The notes below the pieces were generated by a model. It did no database searches and was not told where the DNA came from. It saw only the letters and a list, made by a program, of their open reading frames with translations. This document shows positions 7,261-14,333 of a DNA stretch of 64,000 bases, piece after piece (the stretch's first letter is position 1; the number at the start of each line of letters is the position of its first letter). Position numbers and translations under genes: made by a program. This DNA is from UBA668 sp039796575. GTDB lineage: Bacteria; Actinomycetota; Acidimicrobiia; Acidimicrobiales; Ilumatobacteraceae. The stretch spans positions 62,001-126,000 of the forward strand of contig JBDKJP010000046.1 in the NCBI GenBank assembly GCA_039796575.1. Reading direction: 5' to 3'.

Positions 7261-7923
7261 TCAGCCGACCAGGAGGTCGCGCACCACGTTCTCGCTCTCG
7301 GCGGTGACGAGCACGAGCACCTCGTCGCCGACGCGCAGGATGGTGTCGCCGCGAGGCACCACCACCTTCTCGTCGCGCAGGATGGCGACGACGGTGGTGT
7401 CGCGCGGGAAGCCGATCTCGACGATCTCCTTGTCGAGCGAGGGCGAGCCCTCGGCCAACGTGACCTCCGCCAACTTCGCGCGACCGCCCTCGAACGACAG
7501 CAGCCGCACGAACGAGCCGACGCTCACGGCTTCCTGCACGAGGCCGGTGATGAGGTGCGGCGTGCTGACCGACACGTCGACGCCCCACGTCTCGTTGAAC
7601 ATCCACTCGTTGTTCGGGTTGTTCACGCGGGCCACGACGCGCGGCACGGCGAACTCCTGCTTGGCGAGCAGCGACACGACGAGGTTGTCCTCGTCGTCGC
7701 CCGTGACCGATGCCATCACGTCGGCGGTCTCGAGGCCTGCGTGCTTCAGCACGTTGATGTCGCACGCGTCGCCCTTCACCCAGTGCGCCGCCTCGATGGT
7801 CGCGTCGTGACGGCTGACCACGTCGGCATCGTTGTCGATGATGGTGACCCGGTGACCGCTGCCCACGAGCTGTTCGGCGATGAAGCGGCCCACGCTGCCG
7901 CCGCCGGCGATGATGATGTTCAT
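7261..7923 (-). CDS. TrkA-family K+ channel/transporter regulatory protein (second of pair)
   Basis: A 220-residue RCK protein: N-terminal NAD-binding Rossmann RCK_N (IIIAGGGSVGRFIAEQL, then the acidic end of beta2 in TIIDNDADV) and a C-terminal RCK_C domain from about residue 140 (GDTILRVGDEVLVL). Such proteins bind NAD(H)/nucleotide and gate membrane K+ transporters from the cytosol. ATG 7923 has GGAG 7 nt upstream and lies 9 nt after the previous trkA stop, so both are co-transcribed. It corresponds in layout to mycobacterial CeoC. Confidence 0.88.
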   Translation of the reverse strand: MNIIIAGGGSVGRFIAEQLVGSGHRVTIIDNDADVVSRHDATIEAAHWVKGDACDINVLKHAGLETADVMASVTGDDEDNLVVSLLAKQEFAVPRVVARVNNPNNEWMFNETWGVDVSVSTPHLITGLVQEAVSVGSFVRLLSFEGGRAKLAEVTLAEGSPSLDKEIVEIGFPRDTTVVAILRDEKVVVPRGDTILRVGDEVLVLVTAESENVVRDLLVG

Positions 7924-7932
7924 GGCGGGCTC

Positions 7933-8598
7933 CTAGTGACCGCTGCCCGCAGCCGGGCCGGCGGTGAGTTCGTCGAGTCGGGACATCGCGTCGTGCGCGA
8001 CCGCGAGGTACACCACGTCGCCCTCCTGGGCGACGAGCTGCGGAGTGGGCAGCATGGCGCTGCCGAGCCGGCTGACGGCCACGATGCGCACGCCGTCACC
8101 CTCCACGTCGAGCAGGCGGTGACCGGCCCACGCCCGGGCGAGCGAGCGTTCCACGAGCGACACCTTCGCACTCGGGTCGACCCACTCCACCGCGGCGGCC
8201 TCGGGCAGCAGACGGCGCAGCACCCGCTCGGTGGTCCACAACGCGGGGGCCACCGTGGCGATGCCGAGGCGTTGGTAGATGGCCGCGCGGCGCGGGTCGT
8301 AGATGCGGGCGACCACGCGCTCGATGCCGAACGTCTCGCGGGCCACGCGGGCGACGAGGATGTTCGAGTTGTCGCCGTTGGTGACGGCGGCGACGGCCTC
8401 GGCGCGCTCGATGCCGGCGCGCACCAGCAGGTCGCGGTCGAACCCGATGCCGGCGAACGTCTCGCATGGGAAGTCGGCCCCCAACCGTTCGAACGCACTC
8501 TTCTTGCGATCGACGACGGACACCGTGTGCCCTTCGTCGAGGAGGTTGCGGGCCAAGGACGACCCAACTCGTCCGCACCCGACGATCACCACGTGCAC
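7933..8598 (-). CDS. TrkA-family K+ uptake regulatory protein (first of pair)
   Basis: A 221-residue RCK_N/RCK_C protein beginning MHVVIVGCGRVGSSLA (NAD-binding fold, Asp in SVVDRKKSAF). GTG 8598 is chosen because GAGAGGAG lies 5 nt upstream; the frame could open six codons earlier but that start would sit inside the ribosome site. It probably forms a gating ring with the second TrkA protein. The divergent gene is a KimA-like K+ permease, making a K+ homeostasis locus. A TACAGT box at 8628-8633 is a plausible -10. Confidence 0.88.
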   Translation of the reverse strand: MHVVIVGCGRVGSSLARNLLDEGHTVSVVDRKKSAFERLGADFPCETFAGIGFDRDLLVRAGIERAEAVAAVTNGDNSNILVARVARETFGIERVVARIYDPRRAAIYQRLGIATVAPALWTTERVLRRLLPEAAAVEWVDPSAKVSLVERSLARAWAGHRLLDVEGDGVRIVAVSRLGSAMLPTPQLVAQEGDVVYLAVAHDAMSRLDELTAGPAAGSGH

Positions 8599-8641
8599 GA
8601 TTGCTCCTCTCGGCATTGCCGTTCGGCACTGTAACCGGGCG

Positions 8642-8647
8642 TAGGGT
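8642..8647 (+). promoter_or_regulatory. -10 box TAGGGT of the KimA-like permease gene
   Basis: TAGGGT lies 10 nt before ATG 8658, with no Shine-Dalgarno between. The opposing TACAGT box for the trkA pair is at 8628-8633, so the two promoters lie back to back. Confidence 0.45.
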
Positions 8648-8657
8648 ACGCCTCACT

Positions 8658-10508
8658 ATGTTCCAGTCGCTCAAGCGTCTCTTCATCGGCCGGCCCATCG
8701 CCACCGCCGATGAGGGCCACCATCGTCTGAGCAAGAAGATCGCACTCCCGGTCTTCGCCAGCGATGCAATCTCGTCCACCGCCTACGCCACCGACGAGAT
8801 CCTCGTGGTGCTGCTGCTGCAAGCGCAGGTCGGCGCGAAGGCGTGGGGGCCCATCACGCCCATTGCGATCATCGTCTGCGTGCTGCTCGTGATCGTGGTG
8901 GCCAGCTACCGGCAGACCATCCACGCCTACCCGAGCGGCGGCGGCAGCTACATCGTGTCGAAGGAGAACCTCGGCAAGGTCCCGTCGCTCATCGCGGGGT
9001 CGTCGCTCCTGGTCGACTACATCCTCACCGTCGCCGTGTCGGTGGCGGGTGGCGTGCTCGCCATTCGCACCGCCACCGGGCTCGGCCACGAGTGGGCGGT
9101 GCCGCTGTGCCTCGCGTGCGTCGTCATCATGACCCTCGCGAACCTGCGCGGTGTGAAGGAGTCGGGCGCCCTCTTCGCCGGTCCCACGTACTTCTACATC
9201 CTGATGCTGATCGTCCTCATCGTCACCGGGTTCTACCGCATCTTCGTGCAGCACGTCGGCCCGATCCCCGAGAGCATGCTCTCCGAGGAGGCCATCGAGG
9301 CCAGCAAGGCCACCGGGGCGCTCAGCATCTACATGCTGTTGCGGGCGTTCTCGAGCGGCGCGGTGGCGCTCTCGGGCGTGGAGGCCGTGAGCAACGGTGT
9401 GCCGGCCTTCCAGAAGCCCGAGTCGAAGAACGCATCGAAGACCCTCGTCACGATGGCGGTCATCCTAGGCACCTGCTTCTTCGGCGTCAGCGTGCTCGCG
9501 TCGCACCTCAAGCCGTACCGCGGCGAGAACGACGGCAACGGCCTCGGGCTCATGGCGGAGTACCTGTACAACGGCAAGGGCGTGATGTTCTGGCTGACGA
9601 TGATCGGCACGTTCAGCATCCTCATCCTCGCGGCCAACACGGCGTACGCCGACTTCCCCCGGCTGTCGAGCATCATCGCGAAGGACGGCTTCCTGCCCCA
9701 CCAGTTCGCCAACCGCGGCGATCGACTTGTCTTCTCCAACGGCGTGCTGTTCCTCGCCGGCGTGGCCAGCATCCTCATCATCGTCTTCAACGGCGACATC
9801 TCGGCGCTGATCCCGCTGTACGCGTTCGGCGTGTTCACCGGCTTCACGTTCAGCCAGGCCGGCATGGTGATGCACCACATCAAGCTGAAGGAGCCTCATT
9901 GGCGGGCGAGCCTCGTCATCAACGCCATCGGCGCCACCACCACGGGCATCATCGCCGGCATCGTCGTCTACTCGAAGTTCGCAGAGGGTGCGTGGATCCC
10001 CGCCGCGCTCATCCCGATCATGGTGTTCATCTTCTATTCGATCGGGAAGCACTACCAGCACGTCAAGCAGGCGCTCGTGGTGCCGCCCGGCTACCGGGCC
10101 AAGCGACACACCCACTACGTCGTGGTGCTCGTCGGCAAGGTGAACCGCGGCGTCATCGACGCCATCTCCTACGCACGCAGCCTGTCGCCGGAGCGCATCA
10201 TCGCCCTGTCGGTGGTGCAGGAGCCCGAGGAGGAGCGGCGTCTGCACGAGCAGTGGGACGAGTACGACATCCCCATCGAACTGCACACGGTGTCGTCGCC
10301 GTACCGCGAGCTCACCCGCCCGGTGTTCGCGTTCCTCGACGAGATCGACCAGGAGCGCGACGACGACATGATCACCGTCGTCATCCCCGAGTCGGTCACG
10401 AAGGTGCAGAGCCAGTGGCTGCACAACCAGTCGGCGCTCGCGCTCAAGGCACGCCTGCTGTACCGCCCGCACACGGTGGTCGTGAGCGTGCCCGTGCACG
10501 TCGACTGA
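8658..10508 (+). CDS. KimA-like APC/KUP-superfamily permease (probable K+ transporter)
   Basis: A 616-residue membrane protein. The N-terminus LFIGRPIATADEG followed by FASDAISSTAYATDEIL resembles the KimA (YdaO) K+/H+ symporter group of the APC superfamily. About 12 hydrophobic segments span residues 40-470, followed by a soluble C-terminal domain of about 130 residues (HYVVVLVGKVNRGVIDAI onward) resembling a universal-stress fold, as in KimA. Substrate is inferred from family and from the divergent trkA pair; amino acid or polyamine transport is the alternative. ATG 8658 is chosen from the TAGGGT box; an upstream in-frame extension overlaps trkA. Confidence 0.82.
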   Translation: MFQSLKRLFIGRPIATADEGHHRLSKKIALPVFASDAISSTAYATDEILVVLLLQAQVGAKAWGPITPIAIIVCVLLVIVVASYRQTIHAYPSGGGSYIVSKENLGKVPSLIAGSSLLVDYILTVAVSVAGGVLAIRTATGLGHEWAVPLCLACVVIMTLANLRGVKESGALFAGPTYFYILMLIVLIVTGFYRIFVQHVGPIPESMLSEEAIEASKATGALSIYMLLRAFSSGAVALSGVEAVSNGVPAFQKPESKNASKTLVTMAVILGTCFFGVSVLASHLKPYRGENDGNGLGLMAEYLYNGKGVMFWLTMIGTFSILILAANTAYADFPRLSSIIAKDGFLPHQFANRGDRLVFSNGVLFLAGVASILIIVFNGDISALIPLYAFGVFTGFTFSQAGMVMHHIKLKEPHWRASLVINAIGATTTGIIAGIVVYSKFAEGAWIPAALIPIMVFIFYSIGKHYQHVKQALVVPPGYRAKRHTHYVVVLVGKVNRGVIDAISYARSLSPERIIALSVVQEPEEERRLHEQWDEYDIPIELHTVSSPYRELTRPVFAFLDEIDQERDDDMITVVIPESVTKVQSQWLHNQSALALKARLLYRPHTVVVSVPVHVD

Positions 10509-10538
10509 CGTCACACCCGAACTTCGGAGCCGGCCACG

Positions 10539-10554
10539 ACAGCGTTCGCGCTGT
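10539..10554 (+). terminator. UUCG-capped hairpin after the permease gene
   Basis: ACAGCG-UUCG-CGCUGU is a perfect 6-bp stem with a stable UUCG tetraloop, 31 nt after the permease stop. There is no U-tract; it could terminate or stabilise the permease mRNA. Confidence 0.4.
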
Positions 10555-10559
10555 GGGCG

Positions 10560-10565
10560 TACGGT
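10560..10565 (+). promoter_or_regulatory. -10 box TACGGT of the TIGR01777-type gene
   Basis: TACGGT is 6 nt before ATG 10572 and no ribosome site fits between, indicating a leaderless transcript. Confidence 0.5.
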
Positions 10566-10571
10566 GACCAC

Positions 10572-11462
10572 ATGCGAGTCATCATCTCCGGCGCCAGCGG
10601 TCTCATCGGTGGCGCGCTCTCCCGCCACCTCCGCGCCGAGGGGCACGACGTGGTGGCGCTCGTGCGCCGCACCGCCGGCAGCAGCGAGATCCAGTGGGAC
10701 CCCGCGAAGGGCGTGCTCGACGCCGAGGCGCTCGCCGGGGCCGACGCCGTGGTGCACCTCGCGGGTGCCGGCATCGGCGACCACCGCTGGACCGACGACT
10801 ACAAGCGTGAGCTCCTGGAGAGTCGCACGAAGGGCACGCTGCTGCTGGCCGAGCGCATCGCCGAGTGCAGCCGGCGACCCGGCGTGCTGCTGAGCGGCTC
10901 GGCCATCGGCTACTACGGCGCCACCGACGACCGCGAGCTCGACGAGCAGTCGCCGGCGGGCACCGGCTTCCTGGCCGATGTCTGCGTGCAGTGGGAGGCG
11001 GCCACCGCGCCCGCTGCAGCCGCCGGCGTGCGCGTCGCGCACCTGCGCACCGGCATCGTGCTGACGAAGGAGGGCGGTGCGCTGAAGAAGATGCTGCCGC
11101 TGTTCAAGCTCGGCGCCGGTGGCAAGTTCGGCAAGGGCGACCAGTGGCAGAGCTGGATCTCGCTGCCCGACGAGGTGGGCGCCATCACCCACCTGCTGTC
11201 GGCCGACGTGCACGGCGCGGTGAACCTCACCGCACCCGCGCCGGTGCGCAACCGCAACTTCGCGACGACCCTCGGCGAGGTGCTGCACCGGCCGTCGTTC
11301 GTGCCGGTGCCGGCGTTCGGGCCGAAGCTGCTGCTCGGCGGCGAGCTGGCCGACGCGCTGCTGTTCACCGGCCAGCGCGTGCTGCCCAAGGCGCTCCAGG
11401 CCTCGGGCTACGCCTTCCAGCACGCGACGCTCGACGCGGCGTTGCGCGCCGTGCTGGCCTGA
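10572..11462 (+). CDS. TIGR01777-family (YfcH-like) SDR nucleotide-sugar-epimerase-like protein
   Basis: A 296-residue extended short-chain dehydrogenase. The N-terminal GASGLIGGALSRHL binds NAD(P), GSAIGYYG carries the Tyr of the family, and FAYQHATLDAALRAVL is close to the typical C-terminus with the DUF1731 segment. Proteins of this group are widespread and lack an assigned substrate. It is a single gene with its own promoter, converging on the VOC gene. Confidence 0.88.
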   Translation: MRVIISGASGLIGGALSRHLRAEGHDVVALVRRTAGSSEIQWDPAKGVLDAEALAGADAVVHLAGAGIGDHRWTDDYKRELLESRTKGTLLLAERIAECSRRPGVLLSGSAIGYYGATDDRELDEQSPAGTGFLADVCVQWEAATAPAAAAGVRVAHLRTGIVLTKEGGALKKMLPLFKLGAGGKFGKGDQWQSWISLPDEVGAITHLLSADVHGAVNLTAPAPVRNRNFATTLGEVLHRPSFVPVPAFGPKLLLGGELADALLFTGQRVLPKALQASGYAFQHATLDAALRAVLA

Positions 11463-11480
11463 CGGGTCGCCCCGCCGGAG

Positions 11481-11948
11481 TCACTGCATCGCGGTGTCGA
11501 CCCCGGGCCAACGCGCGAGCGCGGCATCGAGGTCGAGCCGCCAGGTACCCACGTCGGTGGGCCAGTCCTCGCGTGGCACGGCCCACATCACTTCGAACTC
11601 GATGCCGTCGGGGTCCTTGGCGTAGAGGCTCTTGCTCACGCCGTGATCGCTCTCGCCCACGAGCGACCCCACCTCGAGGAGGCGGGCGCGCAGCGCGGCG
11701 AGCTCCTCGATGGTGTGCACCTGCCAGGCGAGGTGGTACAGCCCGATCGAGTGGGGGGCCGTGGGCCGCGGGCCGACCTGCATGAGCGCGAGGTCGTGGT
11801 CGTTCTCGGACCCGTCGGCCTGGAGGAAGAACGCCTGATCACCCAACGCCGCGCGCACGGTGAACCCGAGCACCTCCGTGTAGAAGGCGGCACTGCGTTT
11901 CGCGTCGCTCACGTAGAGCACCGCGTGGTTGAGTCGCTTGATGGTCAT
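11481..11948 (-). CDS. VOC (glyoxalase/extradiol dioxygenase) family protein
   Basis: A 155-residue two-module VOC fold. Candidate metal ligands are His8 (LNHAVLYVSD), His in GLYHLAWQV and Glu in DPDGIEFEVMW, so it probably coordinates a divalent metal. The family includes catechol 2,3-dioxygenases and glyoxalases; the substrate cannot be deduced. GGAGGGAG precedes the ATG. It lies 27 nt after the YceI gene and is probably co-transcribed with it. Confidence 0.82.
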   Translation of the reverse strand: MTIKRLNHAVLYVSDAKRSAAFYTEVLGFTVRAALGDQAFFLQADGSENDHDLALMQVGPRPTAPHSIGLYHLAWQVHTIEELAALRARLLEVGSLVGESDHGVSKSLYAKDPDGIEFEVMWAVPREDWPTDVGTWRLDLDAALARWPGVDTAMQ

Positions 11949-11975
11949 GACGTTCTCCCTCCGGCACGTTCGGGA

Positions 11976-12539
11976 TCAGGCCTTCAGGGCCTCGATCTCG
12001 AGCACGATCTTCACCTTGTCACCGACGAGCACGCCGCCGGTCTCCAGTGCAGCATTCCACTCCATGCCGAAGTCCTTGCGGTTGATCTCGCCCTCCGCGG
12101 TGAAGCCGGCCTTGGTGTTGCCCCACGGATCCTGGGCGACGCCGTCGAACTCGAGGTCGAAGTCGATCGCCTTGGTGATGCCGCGGATGGTGAGGTCGGC
12201 GTGGAGCACGTAGTCGGCGCCGCGCTGCTCGATGCCCGTCGAGACGAGCGTCATATTCGGGTGGGTCTCGGCCTCGAAGAAGTCGGCGCTCTGCAGGTGG
12301 CCGTCGCGGCCCTCGTCGTTGGTGGTGATGGACGCCACGGCGACCGAGGCCTCGACCTTGGACTCGAGCGGGTTGTCGCCGACGGTGATGGTGCCGGTGA
12401 ACTCGGTGAACCGGCCGCGGACCTTGGCGACCATGAGGTGACGGACGACGAACCCGACCATCGAGTGGCTCGGGTCGACGGTCCAGGTGCCGGCGGTGAG
12501 TGCGGCGAGGGCGGCGTTGGGGGTGGTTGCGGTGGACAT
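11976..12539 (-). CDS. YceI-family lipocalin-like protein
   Basis: A 187-residue beta-barrel protein of the YceI family, known to bind long isoprenoid or polyprenyl-type lipids. WTVDPSHSMVGFVVRHL at the start, and WGNTKAGFTAEGEINRKDFG near residue 145, are characteristic. No signal peptide is present, so it is probably cytoplasmic. ATG 12539 has AGGAGAG 8 nt upstream. A well-formed promoter (-35 TTGCGA, 17-nt spacer, -10 TATGGT) lies upstream, with a dyad at 12585-12596 near the start of transcription. The divergent MarR regulator probably controls it. Confidence 0.88.
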   Translation of the reverse strand: MSTATTPNAALAALTAGTWTVDPSHSMVGFVVRHLMVAKVRGRFTEFTGTITVGDNPLESKVEASVAVASITTNDEGRDGHLQSADFFEAETHPNMTLVSTGIEQRGADYVLHADLTIRGITKAIDFDLEFDGVAQDPWGNTKAGFTAEGEINRKDFGMEWNAALETGGVLVGDKVKIVLEIEALKA

Positions 12540-12584
12540 GGGGGTTGCTCTCCTGGGTGATGACCGCCCGGGACGGGCGATTGC

Positions 12585-12596
12585 TTGCGGGTGCAA
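12585..12596. promoter_or_regulatory. Candidate MarR operator TTGC-N4-GCAA
   Basis: The dyad TTGCGGGTGCAA sits immediately downstream of the YceI -10 box, where a bound repressor would block transcription. MarR-family proteins commonly autoregulate through such dyads in divergent intergenic regions. Confidence 0.4.
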
Positions 12597-12599
12597 CAA

Positions 12600-12628
12600 A
12601 CCATAGCGAGGATTATTTCCCTTCGCAA
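12600..12628 (-). promoter_or_regulatory. Promoter of the YceI-VOC operon
   Basis: On the minus strand TTGCGA (12628-12623), a 17-bp AT-rich spacer and TATGGT (12605-12600) match the classical -35/-10 layout. The 127-bp intergenic region is the most AT-rich in this part of the window. Confidence 0.6.
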
Positions 12629-12653
12629 CATTTCCTTCTCGCAACTCATCGGA

Positions 12654-12659
12654 TACCCT
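12654..12659 (+). promoter_or_regulatory. -10 box TACCCT of the marR-argJ unit
   Basis: TACCCT ends 7 nt before ATG 12667, matching the leaderless layout. Confidence 0.5.
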
Positions 12660-12666
12660 GGCGGAC

Positions 12667-13128
12667 ATGGCGACCGACTGGCTCTCCGAGCCCGAGCAGC
12701 ACTCGTGGCGGAACTTCATCATGACGGTGCACGACCTGATGGCCGCGCTCGAGATCGACCTGGCCCCGCACGGCCTCACGATGGGCGACTACGAGGTCCT
12801 CGTGTGGCTCAGCGAGGCCGAGGCGAACCGCATGCGCATGTGCGACCTCGCCGGCGCGCTGCAGCTCTCCCCCAGTGGCCTCACCCGCCGCCTCGACGGC
12901 ATGGTGAAGAACGGCTGGGTCGAGCGCGCGTCGTGCGAGTCCGACCGTCGCGTCATGTGGGCACACCTCACGCCGGCGGGCCTCACGAAGATGAAGACCG
13001 TCGCACCCGATCACGTCGCGAGCGTGCGTCGTCACGTGCTCGACCCGCTCGGCCCCGACGGCGTCGTGCAACTCGGCGAGATCTTCGGCCGCATCGGCCA
13101 CCACCTGCACGACGCGCAGCCCGCCTGA
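12667..13128 (+). CDS. MarR-family transcriptional regulator
   Basis: A 153-residue winged-helix protein: N-terminal dimerisation helices, a helix-turn-helix around MRMCDLAGALQLSPSGLTRRLDGMV, then the wing VERASCESDRRVMWAHLTPAGLTKM. These regulators sense phenolics, oxidants or lipids and usually repress the adjacent divergent gene, here the YceI-VOC pair. The stop is only 2 nt before argJ, so the two are coupled, an unusual pairing. Confidence 0.9.
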   Translation: MATDWLSEPEQHSWRNFIMTVHDLMAALEIDLAPHGLTMGDYEVLVWLSEAEANRMRMCDLAGALQLSPSGLTRRLDGMVKNGWVERASCESDRRVMWAHLTPAGLTKMKTVAPDHVASVRRHVLDPLGPDGVVQLGEIFGRIGHHLHDAQPA

Positions 13129-13130
13129 CC

Positions 13131-14288
13131 ATGGCGCTCTCGCTCCCCAAGGGCTTTCGCGCGCACGTCACCAACGTGGGCGTGAAGGACGACACCGACG
13201 ACTTCACCGTCGTCGCCGCCGACCAGCCCTGCGCGGTGGCCGGCGTGTTCACGCAGAGCTCGTTCGCCGGGCCGAGCGTGGTGGTCAGCCGCCGCAACCT
13301 GCAGCACGGGAGCGCCCGCGCGATGGTGGTCATCTCCAAGAACGCCAACGTCGCCACCGGCGAGCAGGGCATGCGCGACGCCGAAGAGGTCGTCGCCGGG
13401 GTCGCCTCAGCGCTCGGCTGCGCACCCACCGAGGTGCTCATCGCCTCCACCGGCGTCATCGGTCGCACCTACCCCATCGAGCGCATCCGCGCCGGGCTCG
13501 CCGCCATCCCCACCCCGCTGCCCGGCACCGACGCCGATGCCGTGGCCCGCGGCATCATGACCACCGACACCGTGCCGAAGACCGCCAGCGCCACGGCCGG
13601 CGACGCCACCGTGGTCGGCGTGGCGAAGGGCGTCGGCATGATCGAGCCGAACATGGCCACGATGATCTCGATGGTGTTCACCGACGCCGAGCTCACCAGC
13701 GCGCAGCTCGACGCCGTGTTCCGCCGCGTCGTCGACCGCACGTTCAACTGCGTCTCGGTCGACACCGACACCTCCACCAGCGACACTGCCGTCGTGCTCG
13801 CCAGCGGCGCGGCCGGACCCGTCGACGAGGCGGCGTTCGAGTCGGCGCTGTACTCGGTGTGCGAGTCGCTGGCGAAGCAGATCGCCTACGACGGCGAAGG
13901 CGCGTCCACCCTCATCGAGGTGGTCGTCGACCAGGCGGCGTCCCCCGAGCAGGCGAAGCGGGTGGCGAAGGCCATCGTGAACTCGCCGCTGGTGAAGACC
14001 GCCATCCACGGCGCCGACCCCAACTGGGGCCGGGTGGCCATGGCCGTCGGCAAGAGCACCACGACCGACGAGGTCGACCAGGCCGCGGTGGTCATCCGCT
14101 TCGGCGCGATGGAGGTGTACCCGGCGCAGCTCGGCGAGGGCGACCTCGCCGCCCTCGCCCAGTACATGCGTGGTGCCGAGGTGCGCATCCACGTCAGCCT
14201 CGCCACCGGCGGCTCGGCCGCAGCCACCGTGTGGGGCTGCGACCTCACCGACGGCTACGTGCGCATCAACGCCGACTACACCACGTGA
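13131..14288 (+). CDS. argJ: Arginine biosynthesis bifunctional ornithine acetyltransferase/N-acetylglutamate synthase
   Basis: A 385-residue ArgJ. The enzyme recycles the acetyl group from N-acetylornithine to glutamate. The self-cleavage site is in GVGMIEPNMATMIS, predicted between Ala176 and Thr177, giving alpha and beta chains; TTDTVPK (144-150) and HGADPNWGR are further signatures. No other arg gene is nearby; it follows marR by 2 nt and ends before a hairpin at 14310-14333. The start is set by the marR stop and by homology; the open frame extends far upstream through marR. Confidence 0.94.
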   Translation: MALSLPKGFRAHVTNVGVKDDTDDFTVVAADQPCAVAGVFTQSSFAGPSVVVSRRNLQHGSARAMVVISKNANVATGEQGMRDAEEVVAGVASALGCAPTEVLIASTGVIGRTYPIERIRAGLAAIPTPLPGTDADAVARGIMTTDTVPKTASATAGDATVVGVAKGVGMIEPNMATMISMVFTDAELTSAQLDAVFRRVVDRTFNCVSVDTDTSTSDTAVVLASGAAGPVDEAAFESALYSVCESLAKQIAYDGEGASTLIEVVVDQAASPEQAKRVAKAIVNSPLVKTAIHGADPNWGRVAMAVGKSTTTDEVDQAAVVIRFGAMEVYPAQLGEGDLAALAQYMRGAEVRIHVSLATGGSAAATVWGCDLTDGYVRINADYTT

Positions 14289-14309
14289 CGCGACCGGACT
14301 GACGCCCGT

Positions 14310-14333
14310 CAGCGCTGCAGCTCGTCAGCGCTG
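14310..14333. terminator. Hairpin/tandem duplication between convergent argJ and multicopper oxidase genes
   Basis: The self-complementary octamer CAGCGCTG occurs at 14310-14317 and 14326-14333 and can pair across an 8-nt loop. It is part of a 16-bp direct duplication that overlaps the oxidase stop (14325-14327). It may work as a bidirectional terminator. Confidence 0.4.
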
